Counted from the stretch's first letter, positions 36,016 through 45,723 are shown. The stretch: DNA of 64,000 nt from Peptostreptococcaceae bacterium oral taxon 113 str. W5053 (GCA_000467935.1 KI259834.1:62001-126000), one strand, 5' to 3'. Translations and numbers: made by a program. Notes: generated by a model not told the origin, from the sequence alone.

Positions 36016-37560
36016 ATGGCATTTGAAATGAATATAGTAAAATATTTACACTATAATGCTAAAGAGTTTGGAGATTGCATAGCATATGTATATAATGAAA
36101 TTGAATATTCGTGGAAAGAAATAGATATATTATCAAATAAGGCTGCAATTATATTAGAAAAAAATGGTATACAAAAATTGAAACATGTTGGTATTTATGG
36201 AATGAATTCCATAGAGTGGATAGTTTTTTATTATGGTTTATTAAAAGTCGGAGCAGTGCCTGTTTTAATTAATTATGAATATAAAACTAAAGAATTAGAG
36301 AGAATTCTAGATGCTTTTGATATAAAAATTCTTTTAAAAGGTGAATTAAAATCAGATGTGGGAGAGAATTCTGTATTTGACTTAAGGAAAATTATTGATA
36401 TTATACAATGCTTTTCCTGGATGAAAAGGGAAAAATATGAGGAAAATAATATTGAATATGAAAAGTATATTTTTCCGGATGATACGGCATGTATTATTTT
36501 TACTTCAGGGACAACAAGCATTCCTAAAGGAGTAGTTTTGTCGCATCGCAGCATATTAGGTAATGGGTGCGCAATGGCAGATCAAATTGGCTGGACGAGG
36601 AAAGATTGTTTACTATTAGCGATGCCTATGTACCATTGCTCGGGATTAACTGCAGGTATTCTTATGGCGATGTGTCATCAAACGAAGACGGTTATTATGA
36701 ATTATTTTACTCCCGCATTAGTACTAAAAAATCTTCAGAAATATCGTTGTACTGCATTTAGTGCGGTTCCGTCAATGTTATTAATTCTTGAACAATTATC
36801 AGAATTTGAAAACGCAGACTTTTCTTTTCTTGAATCAGGAACAGTAGCCGGTTCTACTTTTTCTGAAGTAGATTATAACAGAATTGTAAAAAAACTAAAA
36901 ATGTTTAGATTGCAACCTTGTTATGGACAAACAGAAACTGCACCTATTGTAACAATGGCCACTCTTGAGGATAGTTTAGAAAAAAAGAGTAAAACTGTTG
37001 GTAAAGCATTACCTGGTGTGAAAATTAGAATATGGGGTTTAGAAGAGGATAGGGAATTAGAATCGGGTGGAATAGGGGAAATTCAAGTTCAAACTCCCTA
37101 TGTAATGAAGGGGTACTACTGTAATAAAATAGCAGAAATTAAGAAATGGACAAAAGACGGCTGGCTGAAAACGGAAGATATAGGATATCTGGACAGTGAT
37201 CAATATTTATATTTTATTGGAAGAATCAAAGATATTATTATTCGTGGAGGAGAAAATATTACCCCTTTTGAAGTCGAACAGGCAATCCTTGATTTTGGTA
37301 ATTGTATTGAGGAGGTGAAGGTAGTCGGAGTTCCGGATAGAATATTAGGAGAGAATGTAGCGGCAATAATAAAAGTGAAAAACAAAGATTATGATATACT
37401 AAAACCTTTAAAAATTTATTTAAACAATCACTTGACTAGATTTAAAATACCACGATATTATATATTTGTAGAGAAATTCCCAATGACAGGTACAGGTAAG
37501 ATTGACTTAGCTCAACTAAAAACTTTTGCAAAAGATTATGTTTCTAATCAAAAAGATTGA
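36016..37560 (+). CDS. Acyl-CoA synthetase (AMP-forming)
   Basis: The product has 514 residues (ATG at 36016 after GGAGG). It is an ANL-superfamily ligase with P-loop IIFTSGTTSIPKGVVLSH, CYGQTETAP, the hinge region YFIGRIKDIIIRGGENI and catalytic Lys in GTGKIDLAQLK. It would activate a free acid with ATP and CoA, perhaps priming the CoA-transferase cycle. Standard had/fld operons have no ligase, so this may mean that an exogenous acid is used. Confidence 0.9.
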   Translation: MAFEMNIVKYLHYNAKEFGDCIAYVYNEIEYSWKEIDILSNKAAIILEKNGIQKLKHVGIYGMNSIEWIVFYYGLLKVGAVPVLINYEYKTKELERILDAFDIKILLKGELKSDVGENSVFDLRKIIDIIQCFSWMKREKYEENNIEYEKYIFPDDTACIIFTSGTTSIPKGVVLSHRSILGNGCAMADQIGWTRKDCLLLAMPMYHCSGLTAGILMAMCHQTKTVIMNYFTPALVLKNLQKYRCTAFSAVPSMLLILEQLSEFENADFSFLESGTVAGSTFSEVDYNRIVKKLKMFRLQPCYGQTETAPIVTMATLEDSLEKKSKTVGKALPGVKIRIWGLEEDRELESGGIGEIQVQTPYVMKGYYCNKIAEIKKWTKDGWLKTEDIGYLDSDQYLYFIGRIKDIIIRGGENITPFEVEQAILDFGNCIEEVKVVGVPDRILGENVAAIIKVKNKDYDILKPLKIYLNNHLTRFKIPRYYIFVEKFPMTGTGKIDLAQLKTFAKDYVSNQKD

Positions 37561-37597
37561 CTCATTAAATAAAGCCCATAAAAGGTGGTGTATTATA

Positions 37598-38923
37598 ATG
37601 CAGCTTTCAAAAGATGATTTACTGAAATGTATTAATCAAAGTGTTGACGGTATTATGATTAGTGATCATAGAGGCGTTATATTATATGTCAACGAGCAAT
37701 ATATTGCATTGACTAAACTTTCAAAAGATATTATTGGACATAATATGCAGGAGTATGTAGAAGCAAAGGTCGTCGAACAATCGACTTGTCTTTCTGCAAT
37801 AAAACATAATAGAGTGTATACAAGAATCCATCATGAATTAAATGATGTAGAAATTATTTCTGTTTCTAAACCTGTATATAATAAAAAAAAAGAAATAGAA
37901 TATGTAATAACCAATGTAAGAGATATTTCCACATACATAAATATTGAAAAGAATTTAAAACAAACCGATAGGAAATTTGGAGAATTATTTGATGCGATTA
38001 AAGAAAATAAGCAAGAATTAGTAGTTAGTTCACCTGAAATGATAAATATAATGCATTTAGCACAGAAGGTTAGCAAAGTGGACACCAGTATTCTTTTATT
38101 AGGAGAAACGGGTGTCGGGAAAGATGTATTTGCGGAATTTATTCATAAAAACAGCATAAGAAAAGGTGAAAGATTTATTGCATTAAATTGTGGAGCCATT
38201 CCAAATGAACTTATGGAATCTGAATTATTTGGATATGAAGCAGGTAGTTTTACGGGTGGCTTAAAAGAGGGAAAACAGGGTATTTTATACCACGCTAATA
38301 AAGGAACATTATTTTTAGATGAAATTGGAGATTTGCCCTATCATTTGCAAGTCAAGCTATTAAGAGTGCTTGAAAAACGAAAATATAGTCCTATAGGAAG
38401 TGTAAAAGAAATCCCGCTAAATATTAGAGTAATTGCTGCTACAAATAAAAATATCCAGGAGCAAATACGAAACAATAAATTTAGAGAGGATTTATATTAC
38501 AGGCTGAGTGTACTAACTCTTCTTATTCCACCTCTTAGGAAAAGGCAAGGAGATATTATTCCTTTAGCAGTGTATTTTTTAAAAAAATACAATAGTAAAT
38601 ATGGAGTATCGAAAAAATTTGATACAGACACCTTAATTCAATTACAACGATATCACTGGCCTGGAAATGTTCGAGAACTTAAAAATATTATCGAAAAAAT
38701 GGTAATTTTATCGCAAGGAGATATACTTGATTTTCAACTTGCATTTGCTCATGAAGAAATTACAGAGGAGCAATTGTCTTTAAAATCTTTTTTGGGAAAA
38801 AAGGAAAAGGAGTATTTAATTAACATGAAAAAGGTATATAAAACTACAAGAGAAGTCGCTAAAGCAATTGGAGTAGACCATTCAACAGTGGTAAGGAAAT
38901 ATAAAAAGTATGGGATTTCATGA
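37598..38923 (+). CDS. Sigma-54-dependent transcriptional activator (PAS-AAA+-HTH)
   Basis: The product has 441 residues (ATG at 37598 with AAAGGTGG). The N-terminal PAS domain starts INQSVDGIMISDHRGVILYV. The AAA+ domain has Walker A GETGVGKDVFAE, Walker B TLFLDEIGDLP and R-finger region FREDLYYRLSVL. The sigma-54 contact loop reads GSFTGG in place of the common GAFTGA. The TyrR/Fis-type HTH (TTREVAKAIGVDHSTVVRKY) is at the end. It probably acts on the -24/-12 promoter at 27336. Confidence 0.93.
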   Translation: MQLSKDDLLKCINQSVDGIMISDHRGVILYVNEQYIALTKLSKDIIGHNMQEYVEAKVVEQSTCLSAIKHNRVYTRIHHELNDVEIISVSKPVYNKKKEIEYVITNVRDISTYINIEKNLKQTDRKFGELFDAIKENKQELVVSSPEMINIMHLAQKVSKVDTSILLLGETGVGKDVFAEFIHKNSIRKGERFIALNCGAIPNELMESELFGYEAGSFTGGLKEGKQGILYHANKGTLFLDEIGDLPYHLQVKLLRVLEKRKYSPIGSVKEIPLNIRVIAATNKNIQEQIRNNKFREDLYYRLSVLTLLIPPLRKRQGDIIPLAVYFLKKYNSKYGVSKKFDTDTLIQLQRYHWPGNVRELKNIIEKMVILSQGDILDFQLAFAHEEITEEQLSLKSFLGKKEKEYLINMKKVYKTTREVAKAIGVDHSTVVRKYKKYGIS

Positions 38924-39508
38924 GAAAACAAAGAGGCTTTTGTTTCAAAGAGAAAGGAATTTGTTAGGTTACACTGTAAATTATTATAAGTGAAGATATT
39001 TTAAAAGTTATTTTATTCTATAAAAAAATCTCCGTAAAAAACGGAGATTTTTTATAGAACTAATGGAGTTCCAACAGTTCATACAAAAGAAGAGGTCAGT
39101 AATTTATGATCATAAAAATATAAAATCTTTCTTGACAAAAGTTCATGATACTGTTGATTTTCATGGTAAAAGAGGTCTGAGTATACAAAATACCGCACAA
39201 AGAATGAGTATTGGCAGATAAGTTCTTTGTGTGTAGAGGCAGAAAAAACTATTTATGTACCTTGAAAATTCTTCTTTTGCAGTTAGGCACAACTAACATG
39301 AATTAAGAATATCATAGGAGAAGAAATCTGTCAATGGGAGGATTCTTTTTTTTATTGCTTATCAAAAAAGGATGGAAATAGAAGTAGCTTTTTGGGAACG
39401 GTTTGCTTTTTTCGGTGTTCGTTAAGTAAAGACGGAGGCATTTTTTTAAAAATAGGAAACATGATATAATATTCTGGGGCAGTAATAGAAAAAAAGAAGG
39501 AGAACAAG
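38924..39508. other. Intergenic region before thiM
   Basis: The 585 bases hold a terminator at 39023-39053 and a TATAAT at 39465-39470 with a poor T-rich -35, a possible thiM promoter. No TPP riboswitch core (CTGAGA plus ACC/GGG-type elements) was found. The rest shows nothing recognisable. Confidence 0.5.
39023..39053. terminator. Rho-independent terminator of the sigma-54 operon
   Basis: A 13-bp perfect stem (AAAAAATCTCCGT with ACGGAGATTTTTT) has a five-A loop and flanking A/T tracts on both strands. Confidence 0.85.
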
Positions 39509-40306
39509 ATGGATTTTTTATATCAAATTCAAAAAAAATCTCCATTGATTCATATGATCAGCAATTATGTAACTGCTACGGACACGGCCAATGCTCTTTT
39601 GGCTATAGGGGCAAGTCCGGTGATGTCCGATGACCCTTTGGAAGTGGAGGAGGTTACATCTATAGCGGATGCCTTAGTTTTAAATATGGGGACTTTCAGT
39701 CCGGCTCATGCCGAGGCGATGTTCTTGGCGGGAAAAAAGGCAAAAAGCATGGGAAAATCAGTGATTTTGGATCCTGTAGGGGTGGGAATTTCCCGTCTGC
39801 GCAGAGAAGCGGTAAAACGTATTTTGGAAGAGATAGGACCGGATATTGTGAAGGGAAATTTTTCCGAGATGGCTTTTTTGGCGGGAGAGGAAAGTCGCAG
39901 TCGAGGGGTTGATGTGTCCGAGGAGGATGCACGCAAAGACGGTTTGTCCATTGCTTTAAAGGTGTATCAAAAATGGGGTTGTGTGGCGGCAGTCACAGGA
40001 AAGACGGATATAGTTGTCTTTCAAAATAAGGCGGTGGAGATTTATAACGGTCATCCGGCGCTTAAAAAGATGACGGGAACAGGATGTATCACCGGGGGTA
40101 TTATAGGTGCTTTCCTTTGCATAGAAGACGCTTTTTCGGCAGCAGTACACGGGCTGATGCTAGTCGGTTTATGCGGCGAAAAAGGATATGAAAAGGCAGG
40201 ATACTTAGGGAGTGGAAGTTTTCATCGTGCTTTTATGGATGCTTTAAGCGATTGGACAGCGGAAGAACTTGAGAAGAGAGGAAAAATCAGTGAAATACGA
40301 TTATAG
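39509..40306 (+). CDS. thiM: Hydroxyethylthiazole kinase
   Basis: This 265-residue ThiM phosphorylates 4-methyl-5-(hydroxyethyl)thiazole for thiamine salvage. Landmarks are SPLIHMISNYVTATDTANALLAIGASPVMSDDP, VLDPVGVG, GNFSEMAFLAG and KMTGTGCITGG (the catalytic Cys loop). An AAGGAGA site lies before the ATG. It overlaps thiE by 17 bases. Confidence 0.95.
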   Translation: MDFLYQIQKKSPLIHMISNYVTATDTANALLAIGASPVMSDDPLEVEEVTSIADALVLNMGTFSPAHAEAMFLAGKKAKSMGKSVILDPVGVGISRLRREAVKRILEEIGPDIVKGNFSEMAFLAGEESRSRGVDVSEEDARKDGLSIALKVYQKWGCVAAVTGKTDIVVFQNKAVEIYNGHPALKKMTGTGCITGGIIGAFLCIEDAFSAAVHGLMLVGLCGEKGYEKAGYLGSGSFHRAFMDALSDWTAEELEKRGKISEIRL

Positions 40307-41582
40307 TTTATATGTATTGACGGATGAAAAATTGATGACGACAGATACGGTGGAAGAATCGGTGCGTCTTGCTCTGGAAGGGGGAGCCACCATGATTCAG
40401 TTGCGAGAAAAAAACTTGGATTACAATAGTTTTTTAAAGCGAGCCGAAGCCATTAAGAAGATTACTGATGCGTATAATGTTCCTTTAATTATCAATGACA
40501 ATGTATGGATAGCCAAAGAAGTGGATGCGGCGGGGGTACATTTGGGCAATGAGGATATGTCTTTGGAAGAAGCTCGAAGAATCTTGGGCTCAAATAAGAT
40601 TATCGGTGTATCCGCACATAATTTGGAGGAAGCCTTAAACGCTCAAAAGGCGGGTGTCGATTATTTAGGGCTTGGAGCTATGGTAGCTACCTCTACCAAA
40701 AAAGAGGCTAAGGTGATGGAATTTGATATCTTAGTTTCCATCTTAAATCGAATTGAAATCCCCTGTGTCATTATCGGTGGAATTTCGGAAGAAAATTTAA
40801 GTCGTTGGAACGGCTTAAAGCTTTCCGGCATTGCGGTGATTTCTGCCGTTATCGGGCAAGAGAATGTTAAGGAGGCTGCGAACCGTATGGGACATCGCTT
40901 TATTCACAGCCCGAAGATTTCCGGTGTTATTTTTGATTTGGACGGAACTTTATTGGATTCTAATTATCTTTGGAGTTTTATTGACAAAATGTTTTTGGGG
41001 AAACGGGGCTTACAAGCCAATCGGGAATATATCCAAAAGATGAGCGGCATCGGATTTTATCAAGGAGCCGTTTATACCAAAGAAATTTTTGGTCTGACGG
41101 AATCGGTAGAGGATATTTTGAAAGAATATTTTTCTATGGCACTGTATGAATATAGTGAAAAAATTAATTTAAAGGCGGGGGCAATTGAAGTCTTGAAATT
41201 TTTAAAAGAAAAAAATATCCCCATGGCGATAGCAACGATGAATGAAGAACGTCTTTTTATGCCTTGTCTGGAAAGATTGGGCATTTTGGATTATTTTGAT
41301 ACAATTTTTTCCAGCAATCAGGTGAATACAAACAAAGATCATCCTGAAATTTATCTGAAAGCGGCAAGGGCTTTAGGAACTTTGCCCAAAGAAACGGCTG
41401 TTTTGGAAGATATCTCCGTGGCGGCAAATACAGCCAGAAAGGCAGGATTCCTCTCTGTTGGAGTCTTTGACAAAAACGGAGCACAAAAAAAAGAGGAGCT
41501 GATGAGCGCATCGGATATTTATTTGGAAAATCTGCTGGAAATTTTTCCTCGAATTCAACAGATAGCAACAGTTGATAAATAG
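40290..41582 (+). CDS. thiE: Thiamine-phosphate synthase fused to a HAD phosphatase
   Basis: The product has about 430 residues from a GTG at 40290 (GAGAGG 8 bases upstream). Residues 1-205 are ThiE: YVLTDEKL, ATMIQLREKNLDY, INDNVWIAKEVDAAGVHLG, GVSAHN and VIIGGISEEN. From about 213 a complete HAD hydrolase follows: VIFDLDGTLLDSN, ATMNEE and VLEDISVAANTARKAG. ThiE couples thiazole and pyrimidine phosphates to thiamine phosphate; the attached phosphatase may release thiamine or clean up pyrimidine phosphates. ThiD is not in this window. Confidence 0.92.
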   Translation: MKYDYSLYVLTDEKLMTTDTVEESVRLALEGGATMIQLREKNLDYNSFLKRAEAIKKITDAYNVPLIINDNVWIAKEVDAAGVHLGNEDMSLEEARRILGSNKIIGVSAHNLEEALNAQKAGVDYLGLGAMVATSTKKEAKVMEFDILVSILNRIEIPCVIIGGISEENLSRWNGLKLSGIAVISAVIGQENVKEAANRMGHRFIHSPKISGVIFDLDGTLLDSNYLWSFIDKMFLGKRGLQANREYIQKMSGIGFYQGAVYTKEIFGLTESVEDILKEYFSMALYEYSEKINLKAGAIEVLKFLKEKNIPMAIATMNEERLFMPCLERLGILDYFDTIFSSNQVNTNKDHPEIYLKAARALGTLPKETAVLEDISVAANTARKAGFLSVGVFDKNGAQKKEELMSASDIYLENLLEIFPRIQQIATVDK

Positions 41583-41688
41583 TTGAATAATTTATTATAT
41601 TTTAAAATCATAAGGAAATAGAATGTAAGCTTCGTGTCATTTTTCTTATGGAAATAAAAATTATACTGATAGCAGGGAGGTGTTTTTT

Positions 41689-42723
41689 ATGAAAATCGAA
41701 ATTTATGCATGTCGATTTGGTGCCGGTCATATGAAAGCTGCCGAATTTTTACAGAGCCAGTTATCCGAGTATGAAACCGAAATTTTTGATGTACCGAAAG
41801 AAGTTTTCCCGGGAGTGGCTTCTTTAATCTATAGAGTATATGGAAATATGATGAAGAGTCAATCTCTTTTGTTGCAATGCTTTTTGTCTTTGGATCGCAA
41901 TAAGGACAAAATTGTTCCTCGTTTAGATTTTTTGGAAGAATGTTTTTTCAAATGGATGGACAAGAAAGCCTTACCGGATGTTTTTATTGCCTCCTATTCC
42001 ATGGTAGCCTATCTTCTTTCCCGTTATAAAGAACAAAGGAGATTAAATATTCCCTTAGTTACATGCCTAACAGACTTTTCTCCCCATACGATGTGGATTA
42101 ATCCAAAGACGGATTTATATCTGGTGCCTTCTTCGTTTACGGCGGATAAATTAATTCTTGCCGGAGTGCCGAGAACAAAAGTGTTAATCTGCGGTTTAGG
42201 AGAAAATCCGGTAGTGGAAAAGAAACAAAGCCGATATTTGAGAATTTTGGTTTCCGGAGGAGGTTTGGGACTGATTCCCAAAGAGAAAAATTTTTACCGA
42301 GATTTAAAGACTTGCTATGGAGGCGAAATTCGAGTGATTTGCGGAAGGAACAAAAGACTTTATCACCGTTTGAAAAATGCCCGTATACCCGGAATTCAAG
42401 TCTATGGATTTGTAAACAATATGCCGGAACATTTGGCTTGGGCGGATGTGATAGTGGGTAAAGCGGGAGGTCTTTCCACTTTTGAAGCCATTCAATCCGA
42501 AACGCCTATTCTTTATACTGCGCCATTTTTGCCTCAGGAAGAGCGGAATGCGGAATTTATTTGCCAAAATAAAATTGGAGCTCCTCTTTGGTCGCCATTT
42601 TCCTTTACGGAATACGATGAAGAAAAAGAAAAAAATTTAAATTTGCTTCGAGAAAATATGAAACAAATTAAAGAGGAACTTCATCCGGAAGATTTAAAAG
42701 CATGGATTGAGCAGGTGGCTTAA
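41689..42723 (+). CDS. GT28/UgtP-like glycolipid glycosyltransferase
   Basis: The product has 344 residues (ATG at 41689, GGGAGG 8 bases upstream). MGDG-synthase/UgtP-type features are an N-terminal RFGAGHMKAAEFLQ acceptor region and the C-terminal sugar-nucleotide site VIVGKAGGLSTFEAIQSETPIL with FLPQEERNAEFI. It likely adds hexose from a UDP-sugar to diacylglycerol at the inner membrane face. It forms a tight cluster with a deacetylase and a flippase-like gene. Confidence 0.85.
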   Translation: MKIEIYACRFGAGHMKAAEFLQSQLSEYETEIFDVPKEVFPGVASLIYRVYGNMMKSQSLLLQCFLSLDRNKDKIVPRLDFLEECFFKWMDKKALPDVFIASYSMVAYLLSRYKEQRRLNIPLVTCLTDFSPHTMWINPKTDLYLVPSSFTADKLILAGVPRTKVLICGLGENPVVEKKQSRYLRILVSGGGLGLIPKEKNFYRDLKTCYGGEIRVICGRNKRLYHRLKNARIPGIQVYGFVNNMPEHLAWADVIVGKAGGLSTFEAIQSETPILYTAPFLPQEERNAEFICQNKIGAPLWSPFSFTEYDEEKEKNLNLLRENMKQIKEELHPEDLKAWIEQVA

Positions 42724-42724
42724 G

Positions 42725-43384
42725 ATGTGGATTTTCTTTGGGATAGCGGGAGGCTTGCTGTTTTATTTTGTGCTTCCCAATTGGAAATATCGAAAGAAGG
42801 AAATTTTGCCGTCCGAAAAGCCCGTGTTGACTTTTGATGACGGTCCTACGGAAGTTACCGAAGAGGTTTTGGATATTTTAAAAGACTATTCGATTCAAGG
42901 ATATTTCTTTGTTTTGGGAGAAAAGGCTCTCCAAAGACCGAAGTTGATTCGACGAATGAAAGAAGAAGGACATATTGTGGGACTTCACGCTTATATTCAT
43001 CGACATGGCGCTTTAATCCTGCCCCATGTTTTGTGGAAAGATTTACGAAAAGGATACGAGGCTTTGATGAAACTTGGAATTGAACCGAAGTTCTATCGTC
43101 CAACTCATGGCTTTTATACGGCGATATCCTGTCTTTTCAGCAGAATGCATGGAATGAAAAATTTCCATTGGCATGCTCTAATGAGGGATTGGGAAAAAAA
43201 TGAAGAAGGTGTGGTTGCAAAAAGGTTGGGAAAAGCTTCCGCTCCGGGGAGAATATTGGTACTTCATGACGGCTGTGAAGGGAGTGCCGATCCGAAGGCT
43301 TATCAAAAAATGCCGGAAGAATTAAGAAAATATTTAAAAGAAAGTTCTTTTTTTAAAAAGAACTTAAGAAGGAGTGGAGAATGA
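42725..43384 (+). CDS. NodB-type polysaccharide deacetylase-like protein
   Basis: This 219-residue protein has an N-terminal membrane anchor and a NodB fold. Motif 1 is LTFDDGP; motif 2 is GLHAYIHRH in place of the usual HSxxH, so the first metal His position is altered; YRPTHGF and the catalytic VLHDG follow. It may deacetylate a lipid-linked or cell-wall sugar. It starts 1 base after the glycosyltransferase stop. Confidence 0.85.
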   Translation: MWIFFGIAGGLLFYFVLPNWKYRKKEILPSEKPVLTFDDGPTEVTEEVLDILKDYSIQGYFFVLGEKALQRPKLIRRMKEEGHIVGLHAYIHRHGALILPHVLWKDLRKGYEALMKLGIEPKFYRPTHGFYTAISCLFSRMHGMKNFHWHALMRDWEKNEEGVVAKRLGKASAPGRILVLHDGCEGSADPKAYQKMPEELRKYLKESSFFKKNLRRSGE

Positions 43385-44439
43385 AAAGAAAGGGATGGCG
43401 TGTATTGGCAATTTTGTGCATCGGTTTTATTGCCTTATTTTATTTCGGAGGGAAACAGGATGGCGTCCGAATGAAAAAAATGCTGTTGGAGACAAAACCG
43501 GAGTATCTCTTATTGGCTGCTCTAAGTTTTTTATCTTATTTAGCTATGGAAGCTTTAGCTTATCGCAATTTTTTACGCCATTTGGGATATCGTGTCGGAT
43601 TTTTTCATTGTTATCGATATGCTTTATCCGATTTCTTTTTCAGCTCCGTATCCCCCGGTGGAAGTGCGGGACAACCGGGGCAGTATATGATTATGACGCA
43701 GGATAAAATCGAGTCGGCACATGCGCTGATGAGTTTATTTTCTTTTAATATGGTATATCATATGACTATGATCGGGATGGCTGTAGGGGCGTTGGTTTTA
43801 GGTGCAACCCAAAGGGTAGCAAAATTGCCGGCTTTGAAAGTACTGATTATTTTCGGCCTATTGGTGCAAATCTATTGTGTTTGTCTGATTTTCTTTTTGA
43901 TGTTTTCCAAACGAGTGCCTGATTTGGCGGAGAAATTTTTTACCTTTTTAAATCGAATTCCCTTTTTAAAACGGTTTGTCGCTAAAAGAGAATCTTTAAA
44001 AAAGCATTTTGAAGAGCAAAAAGAGACAGGCGAATATTTAGCCGGACATCCGATTTTGATTTTACAATTATTTCTTTATACAATCCCTTTGTTTATCTTC
44101 TACTACAGCGTGCCTTTCTTTGTCGCAGGAGCTTTGGGCTTTCATGTGAATTGGATTCAAGTTATAGCCATCCAATCGGTAGCTATGTTGGCATTAGAAA
44201 GTGTACCTCTTCCCGGCGGGGTAGGACTTGCGGAAGGCAGTTTTCTTGCGGTTTATGATATGATAAGTCCCGGAGCGGGATTTACCATGATGCTCTTGGC
44301 ACGAAGTATTAACTTTTATTTGGGCTTAAGCTTGGGGGCTTTGGTTCTGGCTTTTACCGAAAAGACGAGGATACTCAAACAAAAGAGATTGAAATGGCAA
44401 AATAAACATCTTTTTAAGAAACAGACGGATGGAGCTTAA
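43381..44439 (+). CDS. UPF0104/LPG-synthase-type membrane protein
   Basis: This 352-residue protein has about eight membrane helices. It carries the family signature SVSPGGSAGQPGQ and SVPLPGGVGLAEGSFLAVY, as in the transmembrane half of MprF and in the AglD group. It overlaps the deacetylase by 4 bases. With the glycosyltransferase it suggests a glycolipid synthesis and flipping unit; the catalytic C-terminal domain of MprF is absent. Confidence 0.88.
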   Translation: MKRKGWRVLAILCIGFIALFYFGGKQDGVRMKKMLLETKPEYLLLAALSFLSYLAMEALAYRNFLRHLGYRVGFFHCYRYALSDFFFSSVSPGGSAGQPGQYMIMTQDKIESAHALMSLFSFNMVYHMTMIGMAVGALVLGATQRVAKLPALKVLIIFGLLVQIYCVCLIFFLMFSKRVPDLAEKFFTFLNRIPFLKRFVAKRESLKKHFEEQKETGEYLAGHPILILQLFLYTIPLFIFYYSVPFFVAGALGFHVNWIQVIAIQSVAMLALESVPLPGGVGLAEGSFLAVYDMISPGAGFTMMLLARSINFYLGLSLGALVLAFTEKTRILKQKRLKWQNKHLFKKQTDGA

Positions 44440-44566
44440 AGAGATTTGTTCGTCTGTTTTTGAACATGATGGGTTATTCGGTGAAGGACGGGTGAGAGAA
44501 AGACCTAGCGGATAAATAGAGAATTGGTAATAAAAAACGATGAATTGCAGAAAGAAAGGAGAAGCG

Positions 44567-45403
44567 GTGAATTATAGAAATAAACGATTAAGGGGGCTTT
44601 TCGGGATAATTTTTTTAACGGCTGTTCTTGCACTTTTCTGTTTTCCAAAGAAAGGAGGGACTGAGCATAAAGAGTACGGAGTTTTTATCGGGATGGACAG
44701 AGAAAAGGTGTTAGATCTTAAAGGATATCATCGACTGGTTGTGGATGCGGATTTTTTATCCGAGGAAGATATCAATGGGTTAAAGTTGAAGAATAAAGAA
44801 GTTTGGTCTTATTTCAATATCGGGTCCGCCGAGGCGTTCAGAAAAATCGATGCGGATCTTCAAAATATTCGTTTAGGGAAATATGAGAATTGGGACGAAG
44901 ACTGGATAGACATCACCGATGAAGGGTGGAAAAAATATCTTTTGGACAAAGCGGCTGAATTGGAGAAAAAGGGAATAGACGGATTTTTTATCGACAACAC
45001 GGATATTTACGATAAGGATACAAGAATTGAGGTATATCAAAGTATTTTACAGATATTAGCAAGAATTGCAAAGCAAAAAAAGCCGATTATTATCAACGGG
45101 GGGGATTGCTTTATAAAAGAAGCGATGGAAAAAAATGATCTTCAAGATATTGTTTTCGGCATAAATCAGGAAACGGTATTTACAAAGATTGATTTTAAGA
45201 ATGGAAGATTTTTAGAAAATGAAGAACAAGATAAATTCTATTATCAAAATTACTTAGAAAAATGTAGAGATTTCGGATTGCATGTTTTTTTAATTGAATA
45301 CGGACCCGATGAAGAAACGGAAAAACAAATTCGAAAATATTGTTTAAAGAAAGGTTTTACCCTTTATGTGACCTCGTCGATTGAACTGGATCGAGAGGAA
45401 TAG
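44567..45403 (+). CDS. GH114-like (polygalactosaminidase-family) lipid-anchored or membrane protein
   Basis: The product has about 278 residues from a GTG at 44567 (AAAGGAG upstream; an in-frame ATG at 44540 lacks a site). One N-terminal membrane segment precedes a TIM-barrel-like domain: LVVDADFLSEEDI, VWSYFNIGSAEAFRK, WIDITDEGWKKYLLDKAAELEKKG, then DGFFIDNTD and PIIINGGDCF. These match the GH114/DUF297 pattern with putative acidic catalytic residues. It possibly cleaves a galactosamine-containing exopolysaccharide outside the cell. Confidence 0.75.
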   Translation: MNYRNKRLRGLFGIIFLTAVLALFCFPKKGGTEHKEYGVFIGMDREKVLDLKGYHRLVVDADFLSEEDINGLKLKNKEVWSYFNIGSAEAFRKIDADLQNIRLGKYENWDEDWIDITDEGWKKYLLDKAAELEKKGIDGFFIDNTDIYDKDTRIEVYQSILQILARIAKQKKPIIINGGDCFIKEAMEKNDLQDIVFGINQETVFTKIDFKNGRFLENEEQDKFYYQNYLEKCRDFGLHVFLIEYGPDEETEKQIRKYCLKKGFTLYVTSSIELDREE

Positions 45404-45441
45404 GATGAAGAATTTTTCGGATAGGAGCACATCAAAACTAA

Positions 45442-45473
45442 GAAAAGCGAACAATTTTGTTCGCTTTTCTTTT
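45442..45473. terminator. Rho-independent terminator
   Basis: An 11-bp perfect stem (GAAAAGCGAAC with GTTCGCTTTTC), a six-base loop and T-rich flanks follow the GH114-like gene. Confidence 0.8.
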
Positions 45474-45723
45474 GGAGTTATTATGATGAAAAAAGTCTAA
45501 AAATTACTTGCATTCTTAGTATACTACAATCGTTTTCCTTTGACAAGCTTTTTAGAAAGAAATTCAAAAAATTGACAGATTCTTTCTTCAAACCGTATCA
45601 TTGCTTTGTCAATTAACGGTAGAGAGAATTCTAAAGTTAACGGAAGACAGTATTGTAAAAGTCAGTCGGAAAAATTTTGGAGAAGACGGATGTATAGTTT
45701 CACATCATAAAAGATATTTTTAT

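Noticed and set aside
38924..39508. Possible TPP riboswitch ahead of thiM
   Set aside because: The conserved thi-box elements were looked for and not seen.
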